A stretch of 64,000 bases of DNA, taken from Bondarzewia mesenterica. Lineage: Eukaryota; Basidiomycota; Agaricomycetes; Russulales; Bondarzewiaceae. Location: contig SGPL01000001.1 in the NCBI GenBank assembly GCA_004802705.1, positions 1 to 64,000 of the forward strand. Direction: 5' to 3'. Numbering within the stretch: position 1 is the stretch's first letter; every line of letters starts with the position of its first letter. Below the pieces are notes generated by a model. It was not told the origin of the DNA. It searched no databases and saw nothing but the letters and a program-made list of their open reading frames with translations. Shown here piece after piece: positions 31,987 to 43,620 of this stretch. The position numbers and the translations under genes are program-made.

Positions 31987-33418
31987 ATGATTCAACTCAC
32001 GTCGCTCTTTGTCACTTTCTTGGCGGCGTCCACTGTCTACGCTATCCCACTTCAAAAGCGCATAGCTCAGACGATCGCAGACTCCACTCAAGCGTGGGTT
32101 AAAGCATGCGTGAGTACAGATAAGCCGACTTGTTCTCACCTGCCGACAATACTGATTAATATCATTCAGACTACGGCCGGTGGGGCCGATAAATGCAACA
32201 CTATCTCCCAAACCGCCTTCACTTCATTGTTAGCTGCGGGAAAGAACGTAAGAGGCCTCGCATTGTCTGTTCTCACCTCTGAGTAAAATTTGACTTATCA
32301 TTTTTTTTCAGTGCGATCAACAGGATGCTGCAGACTCTATGATCGATCTCGCGAAGCAGTTAAACAATGACCCTGAAATGATCCGCCTCGCTCAAATTTT
32401 CGTGCAGCAGCCCCGCAACGCGGTGCGTTTCTTCCCCGCCTCTTTTCCGCTCGACCTCACGTCGCTTTTGCATTGCAGCCTGATAGTCTTCAAGTTCCCT
32501 ACTGCCAGACAGCACCCAAAAATGCCGAGCTCAGCGGTCTCTTCCATTGCCAATTCGCCAGCTCCGATTTCACCAAGTTCAGTGGGGACCAGACGGGCAA
32601 CCTCCCGCTCGATGTCAATGCCGTTAACCCTCCTGGATCATGCCCTGCGAAGACTGACGGTCCAGTTCCTGACGGCGTGCAACTGAACACTCTCGTACAG
32701 AGCCCTGGGACGCCTATTGGGTAAGTACAAGTTCAGCATGGTATATTGAATGCTTAGTGAATATGACGGATGCTCTGACGTATTAAGCGGATCGGGATCG
32801 AGCAATTCGACAATAAACAACGCTACCGCTACTGCCACTGCGTCCGCCATCGAGAGCGCTGCCAATGCCACTACCACTGCTACTGCCTCCGGCCTCACTG
32901 AAAACCTAATCTTGACGGGCAGCTCGTCTAGCATTTCCGCGACTTCCGACACACCTTCCGGTTCAGTCAACAACACCGGCGGCGGATCTGCTAACACCAC
33001 ATCCTTCGCTTTCCGTACGTATCTATCGCCATCGTGTACTCCCTGCTCCCTGACTCACCTACCCACCACCTCATTGCTTTCAGAAAACGGAAAAGATGCA
33101 CAAGCTCAGAATGCCAAATTCGCGAGCCTGACCGTAAACTCGGTATGCCAAGACGGTGAGCAAGCTTGCATCGCAAGCGCGTTTGCGCAGTGCGTCGGAG
33201 GGAAGTTCGTCTCCACCCAGTGTCCAGGCGGCACTCAATGCTTCGCACTTCCTCTCGTGAACAAGGCCGGCACGGTAAGTTAATCGCCGTCGATCTTTGT
33301 GCTGGATGTGCGAATACTGATTATGTTTGTGCTTCAGTCCATTGTGTGTGCGAACGTGGCCGACGCGACGCAGCGCATAGCTGCGACCGGCGTAACGGGG
33401 GGTTTGACTGGAGCTTAA
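31987..33418 (+). CDS. Secreted protein with CBM19-like C-terminal domain
   Basis: Exons 31987-32109, 32170-32247, 32312-32422, 32479-32720, 32788-33014, 33084-33274 and 33338-33418 join in phase to 1053 nt (350 aa). A signal peptide (residues 1-19, ending STVYA) is followed by a possible dibasic site (KR). The N-terminal half contains conserved cysteines and no family I recognise. A Ser/Thr/Ala/Asn-rich linker, probably O-glycosylated, leads to a C-terminal domain containing NGKDAQAQNAKFASL and the cysteine pattern CQDGEQAC, FAQCVGG, TQCPGGTQC. This pattern resembles the CBM19 chitin-binding-type module seen in many Agaricomycete secreted proteins. A wall or extracellular role is inferred. 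A pyrimidine-rich leader precedes the ATG, and a TATA-like CCATAAAAG lies near 31846. Confidence 0.85.
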
Positions 33419-33826
33419 ACAGAAAGAATTCAGGCGTATATCATAAGAATGTGTTCGAGTGGACTCGCCTTCTATAGGATATCGGTTGGACACGCTACCC
33501 ACTTTATTCGGAGATAAAAACAATTTGGAATGTTGAAAGCATTGCGTCGCACTTGGATATCAGCTCGAGCTCCAATCGCTGTGGCATGCCGTTGTTCGGT
33601 TCAAAATTCTAGTTAAATTTGGTCCTGATCGTGGCCGGCTGGCCCATGCTTGGCAGAGGTTTACTGTCGAGGATGACAGTGAGACAAATCGAGTTGGAAC
33701 TTTCTGCACACCTTCAATTGGCATCCAAAAGGAGATGAAATGCTGTATGCCGACTTTTGTAGAATACTGACACTACTGATATATACATTACCATCACACA
33801 CGCGAAACCTCAACAGGCGAAATATA
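33419..33826. other. Shared 3' region of two converging genes
   Basis: The 408 bases separate the stop codons of the CBM19-like gene (plus) and the membrane protein gene (minus), so both polyadenylation sites should lie here. No other feature seen. Confidence 0.5.
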
Positions 33827-35572
33827 TCAAGGAGAAACGGGCACACGAGGCGAAGGACCAAGAACGGCTGCAATCAAGCCGTCCAAGTCGGTCCGCGAAT
33901 CCAAACCAGCGCGCTCGTTAGCCATCCTAGTCACCATCTCTTGCGACGAGACCCACTCAGGAAGGGGCTCTGTAGGCTTCGTAGCCTTCCAAAGCGCTAC
34001 AAACAGCGAAGTCTCCGGACGAACCTGACGTTGCTTACTGTGAGCGCTCAAGCTGACGATCATCGCCGCATACGAGAGTAGGTATAATAAACGAAGGTCC
34101 TCATCCGACGCTTCTAGGACGTAAGCCTCACGATTAAGGCGGTAATCTTGCTGCTCCATACCCTTTTCCAACCAATCTTCGATCAGGCTGTGACTGGAGT
34201 CCGCCAAAAGAAGAGCGAGTTCGGTTGCAGCATCAACATAAGCAGGCCCCAGGCCTCCATATGCTGCTTCCATCTCGCGCTTGAAGTAGCTTCGTAGAAC
34301 TTTGGAAGGACGGGGCCACTGTACGCTCTTTTCCTCGAGCATCTTCGTATTCAGTTTCAGGATAAAATTCTGCGGTTCCAACCCCTTATTCCGCCCGAGT
34401 ATCCCGTGAGCGAGGCACAGCGCTCGACCGTTGTGACCGGACTCGGTAAGAGGATGTGAAGTCAACAACCGGTTAGGTACGCTCAAGATACCTCGGCTGA
34501 CTCGAGGTGAAAATCCCAAGTCTCGCCCCCATCGAAGGGAGGCAGCATGGCCAGGAAGAATGGGTGCGTATACTCCTGGAGGAAGGGCCGAGCGTGCGGA
34601 CTCGTTTTCAGGTTTCTCTTTACTAGTCACAGCTTCGAAGGATGGTCCTGATCCTGAGCTCTTCGAGCTTGCGGGGGGAGCTGGTGCGGCGGGGGTAGAA
34701 AACAGGTGTGGGGTGGACGGCAGACTCTGCTCAGAAGGAACTGCGGAGGTTTGCTGGAACGCTTTTAGGATATCCGTTGGGTCTCGAACAATGAGCGTCG
34801 TTCGTAAGAGCAATGGGAAGCGAATGTCGACAGGGTGCAGCTTCATGGTCGGTGCACGGTGGTCCATGTCTCGCCAGAGACTTGAAGTATCTGATCCGGG
34901 GACCGCATTACTCCCTGCACGGCTCTTGCCAGTCTTGCGATCAGGATTTGGAAGATATGGAATGAGGACAGGGTCAATCCCTGTACGGCTCGGCCCTGTC
35001 CAAGCGGCCCATCGGTTTGAACAATAGTGCCGGTTACGCCAGGCCGGCCAGGCGTAGCGAAATACCGCGAGAGATGATGCAGTGGCAAGGAGGAGGATAC
35101 CCAAAGAGTCATTGTTATTTCCTGCGGGCGGAGTAGATGAGTGTTAGCTGCTCGAATGAGAAACAAGGCACAAACCTGCGAGAAACGAGACGATCATGGA
35201 TCCCAATGAAGCTATGAGCGCAACAGCAATCCCCGTCCACCAAAAGTGCTCACGACGGCCGAGACTGAACCGTATCGTCCACATCCCTTCGCTCTCGCAG
35301 ATATCAGTGAGAGTTGTGATGGCGCCTTGGACGAGTGAGACGAGAACAGCGATAATGGTCGCTGCCCAGAATACGATATTACGTTGTGAGTCGTCCATTC
35401 TGTTTGCCAGTATTGCTCCTGGCTGGGAGGGAGAGGACGAGGACGAGGACGAAGAGGATCGCTTTGATAGATCTAGATCTAAAGCAGACAATTCAAGTGC
35501 GACCGTTCCATGCTGCGGCAGGGCGTGAGAAACTCGTGCGATGACGAGAAGCACAAAGACTAGCGCCTCCAT
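33827..35572 (-). CDS. Membrane protein of unknown function with poly-Ser tract
   Basis: Exons 35572-35176 and 35121-33827, joined by a 54-nt intron, give 563 aa. The protein opens with a hydrophobic signal or anchor segment (about residues 2-17). A run of nine serines follows. Three more membrane spans come next: around WAATIIAVLVSLVQG, WWTGIAVALIASLGSMIV and LGILLLATASSLAVF. The remaining 400 residues are soluble, with a Pro/Ala/Ser-rich stretch near the middle and a helical C-terminal part. I do not recognise the family; the architecture (short membrane domain plus long tail) resembles lineage-specific Agaricomycete proteins. The poly-Ser run is coded by a GAGGAC-type repeat near 35430. 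Confidence 0.8.
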
Positions 35573-35620
35573 GGAAAATGCGAAAGATGGTAATTAAAAA
35601 AGAGACCACCATGCTCAGTT

Positions 35621-35628
35621 CTTATATA
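35621..35628 (-). promoter_or_regulatory. TATA box of the membrane protein gene
   Basis: The minus strand reads GGTATATAAGAAC about 49-56 bases before the ATG at 35572. Confidence 0.55.
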
Positions 35629-35640
35629 CCAGACTTTTCA

Positions 35641-35920
35641 ATGGTGTTGGAAACACGGCGTGATGAACTGAATGAAGAGGATAAGAGGACTGAACTATGA
35701 GAATATTGAAACGCGGACAAAGTGAGCATTCTTCTTGATTGATCATTTGCGACAGACACCAACAATTCAATTTTAGTATCAAACAATGGCGCTGTTAACA
35801 CGGTGTGATGAACTAAATGAAGCTTCTCGAAGAGGATTGAACATGTCTCTATCAGAATATGAAAATGCGGACGAAGTGAGCATTCTTGATTGATCGTTTG
35901 CGACAGACAGTAACAATTCT
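35641..35920. repeat. Diverged tandem duplication of about 140 bp
   Basis: Two consecutive units (about 35641-35783 and 35784-35920) share ACACGGYGTGATGAACT, GCGGAC-AAGTGAGCATTCTT and TTTGCGACAGACA phrases with small indels. They sit directly upstream of the promoter of the membrane protein gene on the minus strand, so they duplicate its upstream region. Confidence 0.8.
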
Positions 35921-36990
35921 ACCACCAAAGGCAAGGATAGGGGGATATGTCGTCCCCTGATTGGAAGTCAGGGCACGTTGCTTGATGCAAAACTGTCTTC
36001 TGTGAAAGATACCACGGAGACTACGCATCCTATGCGGTACTCGTCCCATACGGCTTCCATGTTACTTGATCGAAAGGCTGCGCTCCAACGCCTTCCAACA
36101 CCACAGACTGCCCAACTGCAAGTGTGTATTTTTGGCGTTTCATCGCAAATGTATGAGTTGCTGAGATTATTTTTCTGTCAAAGTCGAGTCTTGAGAATAC
36201 GCACGCGACTACTAGTACACGGAGGCAAAATTTAATTGTTGACTCGGTGTTGACTTTGGGGTTCATAGATTTTGCGAACTATCCAGTATGATGTTTCACG
36301 CGAATGATTGATCGAACATGCTATTTGCCTGCTTCAGTGTTTGTTTGCTGTTGGGTCGGGCAAGCCTTGACAAGTCGGCACTGATTGGAGCGCCAATTTC
36401 TCGGCGCATCTTCGACTTCATTTCCATAGCTTCCGTCTCACGGAATCAAATATCACCACACTGAGTACTTGTCGTTCACAGTACTTCACACTGGTCACTG
36501 TTCGGTACGTGCAGTGCTTGGTCGCTTGGGCTGTCTTGCAATAGTGAATACACGTGCTTCTCGGTTGGAGCTCTCCTCACAGGGGCGTCGCCGTATCTTG
36601 CAACCTATCCGGTCTCGAGCTTGAGCTTGAGGTTTAAAAAAAAACGATTAGTCCATTTATTGAGGCTCTGCCGAACCCCGTGGAAGTCACTCACCGTGTC
36701 GCTAGATTTGGGCGGTTCTGCTGATGCGGCCTGACGGGCTCTGCGCCGCTTGCACACACTCCGAATAGCCTATCCATTCAATTGCCACCATCGAGACCTG
36801 TCCACAGCGCGCAAAACAATGGAAGCCAGACAACTTTGGCCGGCACATGATTGACCAGTTACCAAGAATTCACCAGTAGACAGGACTGCTCTCTATCAGA
36901 AGTCGGTCTGGCATACTCGTAGTCATAGGGCTGCAGCCAACCTTTTAGGCAAGCCGTTCGACCCTCTAGTCCACTCTTCACAGTCCATAG
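35921..36990. other. Intergenic, nothing recognised
   Basis: No gene-like frame or repeat relation noticed. It ends at the 3' side of a phosphotransferase pseudogene. Confidence 0.35.
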
Positions 36991-36999
36991 CACTTTACA

Positions 37000-37960
37000 C
37001 TATTCCCAATACTCCGGATACCAGCCCGCCGCCTCACAGTCAAAGATCGCGACGACGTGGCCATCTTTCACAAGGATGTTACCAGCGTGCAGACCCCTGT
37101 GTGAAAAACCGATGCGATGGTCATCCTTCATCATGCTTCGGATGAAGCGGCGTTGTTCGTCTGATTTCAGATGCTGCAGACTGGCGACAATGTGGTCTTT
37201 GAAAGCCGCTTCCGAGTCGAACGGGCCACACCTACCAAAGCCTACAATGCGCCAATCAAAACAAGGCCGATAACCAAGCGAGCCGATGTAGCTGGGAGTT
37301 TTGAAATGGATGGAACGAAGCTGGTCGACGAAGGCCCTCAGCTCTCGAGAATCCTGCTTCTTCCATCGCCGTGGAGTGCTCCCATACTTTTTTTATCTCC
37401 CACAGGCAGACCTCACAAACAAAGCAGAAGACAGTCGTTCTGCTTTAGTAATGTATCTGGAAGCGACATCCCGTCCACAAGATCCGTGAGTAGATGTCTC
37501 TTCCTAGTAGTATCCTCGATGAGTCCTTGGTTTCCGCCTGACCAGCCGCCCGCTTCTCAACCCAGCCACCACACAGAGTCTGAAGGTGCAGATCATGTCA
37601 CCGTCGTCAATGTCGGGGAGTACGTGGTGGAGGCGGGGCGCGTTCCATGGCTTCCAGGGCCTCGTGACAAGCTTCCTTGAGCGCCTCCCGTTCTTGAGTT
37701 TTTGCACCGTGGGTCCGAACCTTGGACACTGATGACGCTATGTGACGCAGGGAAGCTGACAGAGGGACAACACGATAGCGCACCGTCAGATGCAGACTCG
37801 ATTGGCAGCGCCGCATGATATGATATCGACGCGTCCCCCGCAGAGACCTAGAATAGAAGATCGCAGACTTCAAAATCGACCTCAGGAGGCAGCGAACAAT
37901 ACACGCACGTTTGGTCACTCCGACGAAGCCTCCGATTGACAAATTGGGGACAGAATGGAT
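37000..37960 (-). pseudogene. APH-family phosphotransferase (kinase-like) pseudogene
   Basis: The C-terminal half is well preserved on the minus strand. It contains ELRAFVDQLRSIHFKTPSY, the substrate and ATP loop FSHRGLHAGNILVKDG (family consensus H-G-D-L-H-x-x-N) and the metal-binding region VVAIFDCEAAGWYPEYWE. A TAG stop (37000-37002) follows directly where relatives continue. The catalytic-loop Asp is replaced (HRGLHAGN) and the DWE-type motif reads DCE. Upstream pieces, including PRLHHVLPDIDDGDM, are in other frames. Intact relatives are small-molecule kinases of the aminoglycoside/choline phosphotransferase superfamily, very numerous in Agaricomycetes. It cannot be functional as read. 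Confidence 0.68.
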
Positions 37961-40796
37961 AGTTTGAAAGATGTTGTGAGTGACATTCCCAAGAAACAGA
38001 AACTGGGAAGGCACACACGTCATTCTTCACGAGTTTGGTCGGCAATTCCAATGAGAAAGCAGCTGAGAAAGCCGGGCTGGCATAGATCGTAGCTCGAAAT
38101 TGAAGGGCCGGCAGAAAGGAGTGCAATCGAGCCTTAACTTTTGAGAAGAATTGGGAGCTTGGAGAGGGAGCTTCAAGATTCTCCAGAGACTGAAAGCGAG
38201 GAGGATGAAGTGTGCTGCGCAGCGAAATCGAAAGCGGCGAGAGCCTAGAAGGGATGGACGGTCGAAAGCACAAGTTGATCAACTTGAAGGACACGGAGTT
38301 CAAGTTCTAAATTGGGTACCGCGTCGGCCACGTAGCAAGGATCCAGGACGATGTCACCAGAACTCGCACTATGAATGGTGTATGGTGGAAGGACGAGGGG
38401 GGAGAATCAAATGACGAATGCCTCAGAAAGGAGCAATTGCGAACATTCTAAATGGGACGAAATCAAAAATGAAACGACAGGATGTTCCTGCATTCGTGCC
38501 AAATGTGACGTGTAACGCAGATCACTTCTATCGTTGGGCGACCACAGAGGCGTTTGCAGCTGTGTTTGATGATGTGCTCAGTAAACAAACCAAGCGGTCT
38601 CAATGGACGCAGAGGCTGGAGCCTAGAAAATTCAAACTGCTCAGCGCTCGATCCTTGGATGGTACATAAAATTGATAGTACACTCACCTGGTGAGGAAGG
38701 AGGCTGATACTCACTCTACTAGTGCCGACCTCAAAACAGCCCACCCAATTGTCTCCCGAGTAAGCACGCAAACCCAGAACATCCATGAGGCCTAGACGAC
38801 TGAGGCTGGAGGTAATCTCCGTCACGGTGACGAAGTCAGAGTGCGTGTCTTGGGAACAGTGCTATCATGATGCGCTGCTTCTGTGCCTCCTTGGTATCAG
38901 GGTAGCACCTGTACTCATAGTGCATGATGCCGTACGCATACAATACCCATGCTCTGGGAACAAGCGCATCCAACGCCTCTGCTCCTGTGATAGGCCAAGT
39001 AGTGGCCACGTCATTGAACTCCACAACACGTTCGGCGTCAGAAAGGGAGTAGAAGAGTGAGGCCGACACTACGTTGAACACAAATCAGATCGTGCTGGAC
39101 ACCAGTGGGTTTTTGATTATAGTAGCACTAGAAAGAATGGAATAGGGTATCAGGTACAGATGACTAGCTCACCGTTGTCTCCCAATTATTGCCGAAACAT
39201 ATATGAATATGCTCTGGCTTCCTGCCAGGATTGCAGATCTAGTCCGGAATATTAGCCGTCAGCCTGTATATCAAATCATTGCGGTCATATTCCAATCCAA
39301 TAATCTCAATACACTGCTCAGGGGCACATATACATACCTCCCCGCCTCTCCGCCGCTCACCAGATTCCAAACAGCAACACATGCCAACAGAGGATTTTGA
39401 AACTTATGATCCGCAGGAGGCCAGAAAGGAATATTGATAGAGCAGTGGAGTACCACCGGTTTCAATCATGCACATGCATGACGTTTGAGATAGGGTCCAC
39501 TTCGTAGAGATTCCATTTTGTAGAAGCTGTATGAGATTGCTCCCAACTTACTCACATTGTCTGAGGCACTGCGCCTGAGCCAATGATAAGAAAGAGAGAC
39601 AATCCGATGTGATGATAGTTCCAACAATCAAAATGGAAGCACCTAACCTCCTTGTTGTATCAGACCCGGGTGCGGAACAATTTCTCTAGAAAGGTGGAGT
39701 TAAAGCGGGCCATAGTGTTGCAATTGATGAATTCGCAGATGAGTGACCGAATAGAAGCGAAAGGCTGTGAAGACCCACTTATACAGCCTGCGCGGCAAGT
39801 ATGATTTCGCCGGATACCGGGAATTTGAATCATCCTCGTAGACGTATCGACAGTGCAATGCTCCCCGAATGACAGCCCTCCTCGGTGCAGCCAATATCGC
39901 ACCTGTGCCAGCAAGTACACCCACATCGAACGGCGCATCATCTGGAAGACTTGGGTTGGCGTCAAGGGCGGGAGCAGTACATGTTACCATAGAGAAGGTA
40001 CTCCGCGAGCGGCAACTGCGGGATGCGCGCCAAACGAAGTCGTGGGGAAGGGAGGGAGCTGGCCCGCCCATGAGTCGAAGATTTGGCGGAATTAAACTTC
40101 AATGATTTGAATGAAAATGGAGTAAGATGTCAAGAGGGGGAAACAAAGATACTTCCGCGTCGACGTTGAAATTAGTGAAGCTCGATCGCATATTCGGAAG
40201 AATGACATCCCTCCCCACGTCTATAGTTGAGTCCTGCATGCGAATAAGCGAAAGTCAAAAGGACGAGGAATCAGAAGAGGGCGGTTGGGCTGTGGAAGGT
40301 TGATGACGGAGAGAATATCAGTCACCACACTTGTCTTCCCGCTGACCGTCTAGCCAGTAAGAAAGGTCGCCCAATGAGACAGCGGTCATGACCCATGACT
40401 CAGTGTAAACTCAGGACGATGCATCACGAACAGGCCGCATGGCGAGTGTCATGATTTGCATTATGCTCGCCTTCGCAAATGCCCAGATCCGGATACTGCA
40501 CACTCGCAGAGCAATTGTGGATCTACTGACATCCCGCTCACTCACAAACTCGGGGACTCGGAGACCTATCACACTCCTCTGATAAAAAGGAAATCATGAA
40601 ACTGGACAGTGTCAATCGAATGAGCCAGCACAGGACGCATTGTCATTTCAGGTTCCTCCAGGATGGGTATTAAAACAGCGAAGAGCTACTTCGATTCAAG
40701 CTTTCAGATACACAATGCAGCGCTTGAGATCTGTGCAGCTCCTCAGAGCTTCACCCGCTGTACAGGACGTGCAAGCCAACTTACCTCCCCATGCAC
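37961..40796. other. Gene-poor stretch with unidentified relics
   Basis: About 2.8 kb without an intact gene. Minus-strand segments at about 39080-38840 (containing EALDALVPRAWVLYAYG) and about 40000-39720 (containing APFDVGVLAGTG, then RYVYEDDSNSRYPAKSY) look like exons of membrane-protein genes. I could not connect them or identify a family with confidence. They may be remnants of the membrane-protein families common in these fungi. Confidence 0.3.
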
Positions 40797-41242
40797 CTAC
40801 GGTCTTATGAAGATGGCCACTGGGATCCAGGAGCAGGAGCGCACGGTACGATCGGTCCCACTGATAACAGCGCGTGGATAAGCGCGCAAAGGATGGGAGA
40901 GCGAATAGTTCACTCACCATGTCCGCAGTGTAGATACATCGCTCTGAACTGTCTTCCGTGCCTCCTCCAGGTTTTCCGCTTGGATGAAGAGAATAGAACC
41001 CGTCATCTTCTTGTCCGAGTTCTCACTCTCGACCGACTCTGGCGTGAGCATCACACCACCTAGCTCTGAGAACTGCGGTGAGAATCAAAAAAAAAATCAT
41101 AGAAACGGATGATATGATATTTGGCGCCTTCGATATAGGCATATCGAACGGAGAGTCTAGTTGGAGCGCGCGCCCTCATCCGTCTTGTCAGGCGCGTAAA
41201 CGACAAAAATGTGTTTGGTATAGGAGTTACATCGCTCGACAT
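40797..41242 (-). pseudogene. YCII-domain protein pseudogene
   Basis: Pieces on the minus strand follow the order of fungal YCII-related proteins: IFVVYAPDKTDEGARS, then LSVRYAYIEGAKYH one frame away, then ELGGVMLTPESVESENSDKK with MTGSILFIQAENLEEARK, then SDV followed in another frame by IYTADM, then WDR and SWIPVAIF before a stop at 40797-40799. At least three frame changes separate them. YCII proteins are small dimeric alpha/beta-barrel proteins of about 100 aa, some acting as dehydrochlorinase-like enzymes. The number of frame breaks argues against simple sequencing error. Confidence 0.62.
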
Positions 41243-42255
41243 TGTTTTTAAGAATGCAAGCCGGTAGGATGGAGACGAAGACCGCAGAGAAATACGCGAA
41301 GAGGGACGCAAGAGGGCGAAGAGCACTGTGTGCGGTCCGGGCATCAGAGATTGGCTGGTACTATCGTGGGACACCACTTGGGTAGGGACCCAGTGTTGGT
41401 TAATTCATTGTAGCAAAACCAGTTCCTCACTATTGCCCTTCATTTCTTTTTCTTAAGTACTGATAAATCCTCCTCATGGTGCATGAAATGTTTGAGCAGG
41501 AAATATTGAATAATTCCAAAATGGTTTGAATTAAGTGTTTATCAAGGTGGTACTTTCGACATATCTCACTTCTCCTGTCCCATATTCTTCACCGATCCAC
41601 TCAGTATTTTACAGACAGTTTTTAGAACAAATTTGAATGATTAATACAATTTTTTCCGAGACAGGCATTTCCTCGCAAGCTCTGTCAAAAAATAAATTGC
41701 TCCAGAGCGTTACTGTCCGTGTCCAAGCGTTACACCAATTCAGGCTCCGAAGGGCATTGCTTCGGCTAGCCAACTGGACATCCATCAGAGCGGGCGGAGT
41801 TCGAATCTGGCAGCCTACGGCACTCTACGACAATGTGACCGTACTGTGACAATGCTCGGAGAAATTCACCAACACTAGTCCCCTCTTCGGTAGGTCTCTG
41901 ACAATGAAAAGGTGCAACCATTTGGCAAAGAGAAATTTGGGTACAATAGTATTGATGTTATATTGCTGAACACAAAGAAAAACGGAGGTAATAGATGAAG
42001 TTGATGAGTAGATACATTTTTTTTCTTTCGAAATTACCCAACACTAGTCCCATGATAGTATGTGCTGAAGCAGAGATGAAATCCATAAAAAAATGCCGTT
42101 ATTTACTATACATACATCCAGTGATTAAAGAGAATGAGCCAAAGAACTGCGAGTGAGAGATGATGATGATGACAGTAAATGCTAAGTAATCATAGTCCAA
42201 GATGTACAGGTGATGCAGGAAAATTCAATGACCGGAATGTATAAGCGTGATAGTG
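41243..42255. other. Intergenic; tRNA-like relic only
   Basis: No gene found. A B-box-like GAGTTCGAATCTGG near 41799 is discussed and dismissed below. The right border is the 3' end of a small predicted gene. Confidence 0.35.
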
Positions 42256-43016
42256 TCAAGTGATGACAAGGGCAGGGCCGTCTTTCAATTGAACCAGATG
42301 CACCTTTTCCCTGCAGGAACCGTGAGGAAATTTCAGGACGAGGGATTTGCCGACATACCTCGCACATGGCTTTGTTTTTTCAAACGCCTCGCGAGCACAT
42401 TCCTCGACTCGACTTTTGTTCAGCACAGAATGAGATGCACAGACAAGACACAGGGATGAGTTGGACGGCGCAAGGGTATACGACGCCGACACCTAGTTGA
42501 ATAATTCCAGACTGGAAAAAAATGACGCTCGCAGCAAAAGCACGTACACCAGAGGCTCGGAGGGATTCAACGAGTTCGTGAATGAATAGGAGAGATCGAG
42601 AACGTAAATCATGCAAGTCGTGGAGATCGATGCCTTGGAATAACCCTCAGCAGCCGCGTATAGCGCGCAGAAGCAGAGTACTTACAAATATCAGATGAAG
42701 GAGCCCATGTTGGGACAGTGCAATAGAGGCGGATAGCCTGGTCATGAAACGAGCGACTGAGTAATCTATAGCACAGATGGATCCAGATTAGCCAATGACA
42801 AGTTGCAGATGGTGCGTGAACACCTTACTCAGTAATGGGCTTTAGCGCATCGTGAACATTCCCGAGCTGCAAGTAGGGGGAGTCATACGGCTTCAGTCGT
42901 GTGACACGACGACGAATGGTTTTAGAATGCCTCACTTCGTTCATTTGCAAGGCATCCTGTTGTTCATCCTCAGCGTGAAGAGAGACTTGAGTTGCTTGAG
43001 GAAGAAGTGAGATCAT
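42256..43016 (-). CDS. Six-exon predicted protein of unknown function (159 aa)
   Basis: Exons 43016-42829, 42765-42686, 42633-42550, 42511-42493, 42412-42359 and 42310-42256 have good GT-AG borders and join to 480 nt in phase; the fourth exon is only 19 nt. The product begins MISLLPQATQVSL, contains TIRRRVTRLKPYDSP and HDQAIRLYCTVPTW, and ends VHLVQLKDGPALVIT. The arrangement of a charged N-terminus followed by RxLKPxD recalls the start of GNAT acetyltransferases in fungi, but the rest is too short to confirm this, and it may be a truncated derivative. One intron is only 38 nt. A TATA element upstream supports transcription. Confidence 0.5.
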
Positions 43017-43142
43017 GAAGGGCTGTTCGAGAAGGAGAATTGAAAGACACAGTGCGGTTATTTAGGTGCGGGGGAAGTGGGGAAAGTTGGGGAATAAACT
43101 GACCGCCCAAATAGCGTACGGGGCATGGTAACGTGCAGTGAC

Positions 43143-43151
43143 TATATATAC
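43143..43151 (-). promoter_or_regulatory. TATA-like element of the 159-aa gene
   Basis: The minus strand reads GGTATATATAGT about 127-135 bases before the predicted ATG at 43016. Confidence 0.4.
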
Positions 43152-43620
43152 CAGGCCGACATGAGTAGACGGATGCAACCGGGTGACCCACGGATACCAA
43201 CGGACGGGGTACGCTGCCCCCATTCTCGGCCCGCAATCCAGAACCCAAGTTGGCGGTCTAAGGGGTCAGAAGTCCTCTAATTACTGCTCGACGCTCACTA
43301 TCCAGCGATTTGAGCAACGAGAATGACAAAAATATAGTGTGCATTAGATTTGAGCGTGTCCTGGCCATGGTCGACGATGAAGCTGGGGCTACTCTAGGCC
43401 GTGGGGAAGTGAGTACACGTGCGCCCACTACATCAGGTATGATGACCTCACGGTATCTTTGTAGACGCGTCTCCAACGCACATACTTTCTGTATCTACTT
43501 CCTCGTAGTCTCCTACTGTTCTCTCTCAACAATCACGCCCATACCATCCGTGTAGCTATTATCTTACAATTTCCAAAGGCGCGACTATTTGCCAGTTTTT
43601 AGAAAGTGGGAGCATCCGCC
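43152..43620. other. Upstream region of VPS13
   Basis: Intergenic between a minus-strand predicted gene and VPS13, so promoters for both directions must lie between 43017 and 43620. No TATA box is evident for VPS13. Confidence 0.4.

Noticed and set aside
31987..33418. A biosynthetic or secretion gene cluster with the neighbouring membrane protein and S28 peptidase
   Set aside because: The genes are spaced apart, differ in strand, and share no family logic; adjacency alone is not evidence.
40797..41242. YCII gene disabled only by sequencing errors
   Set aside because: At least three frame changes in about 400 bases, not all at homopolymers, make true decay more likely than error.
41720..41830. 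Possible tRNA gene with GTTCGAATC B-box-like sequence
   Set aside because: The T-stem and acceptor stem do not pair, and no convincing D-arm could be placed. At most a relic.
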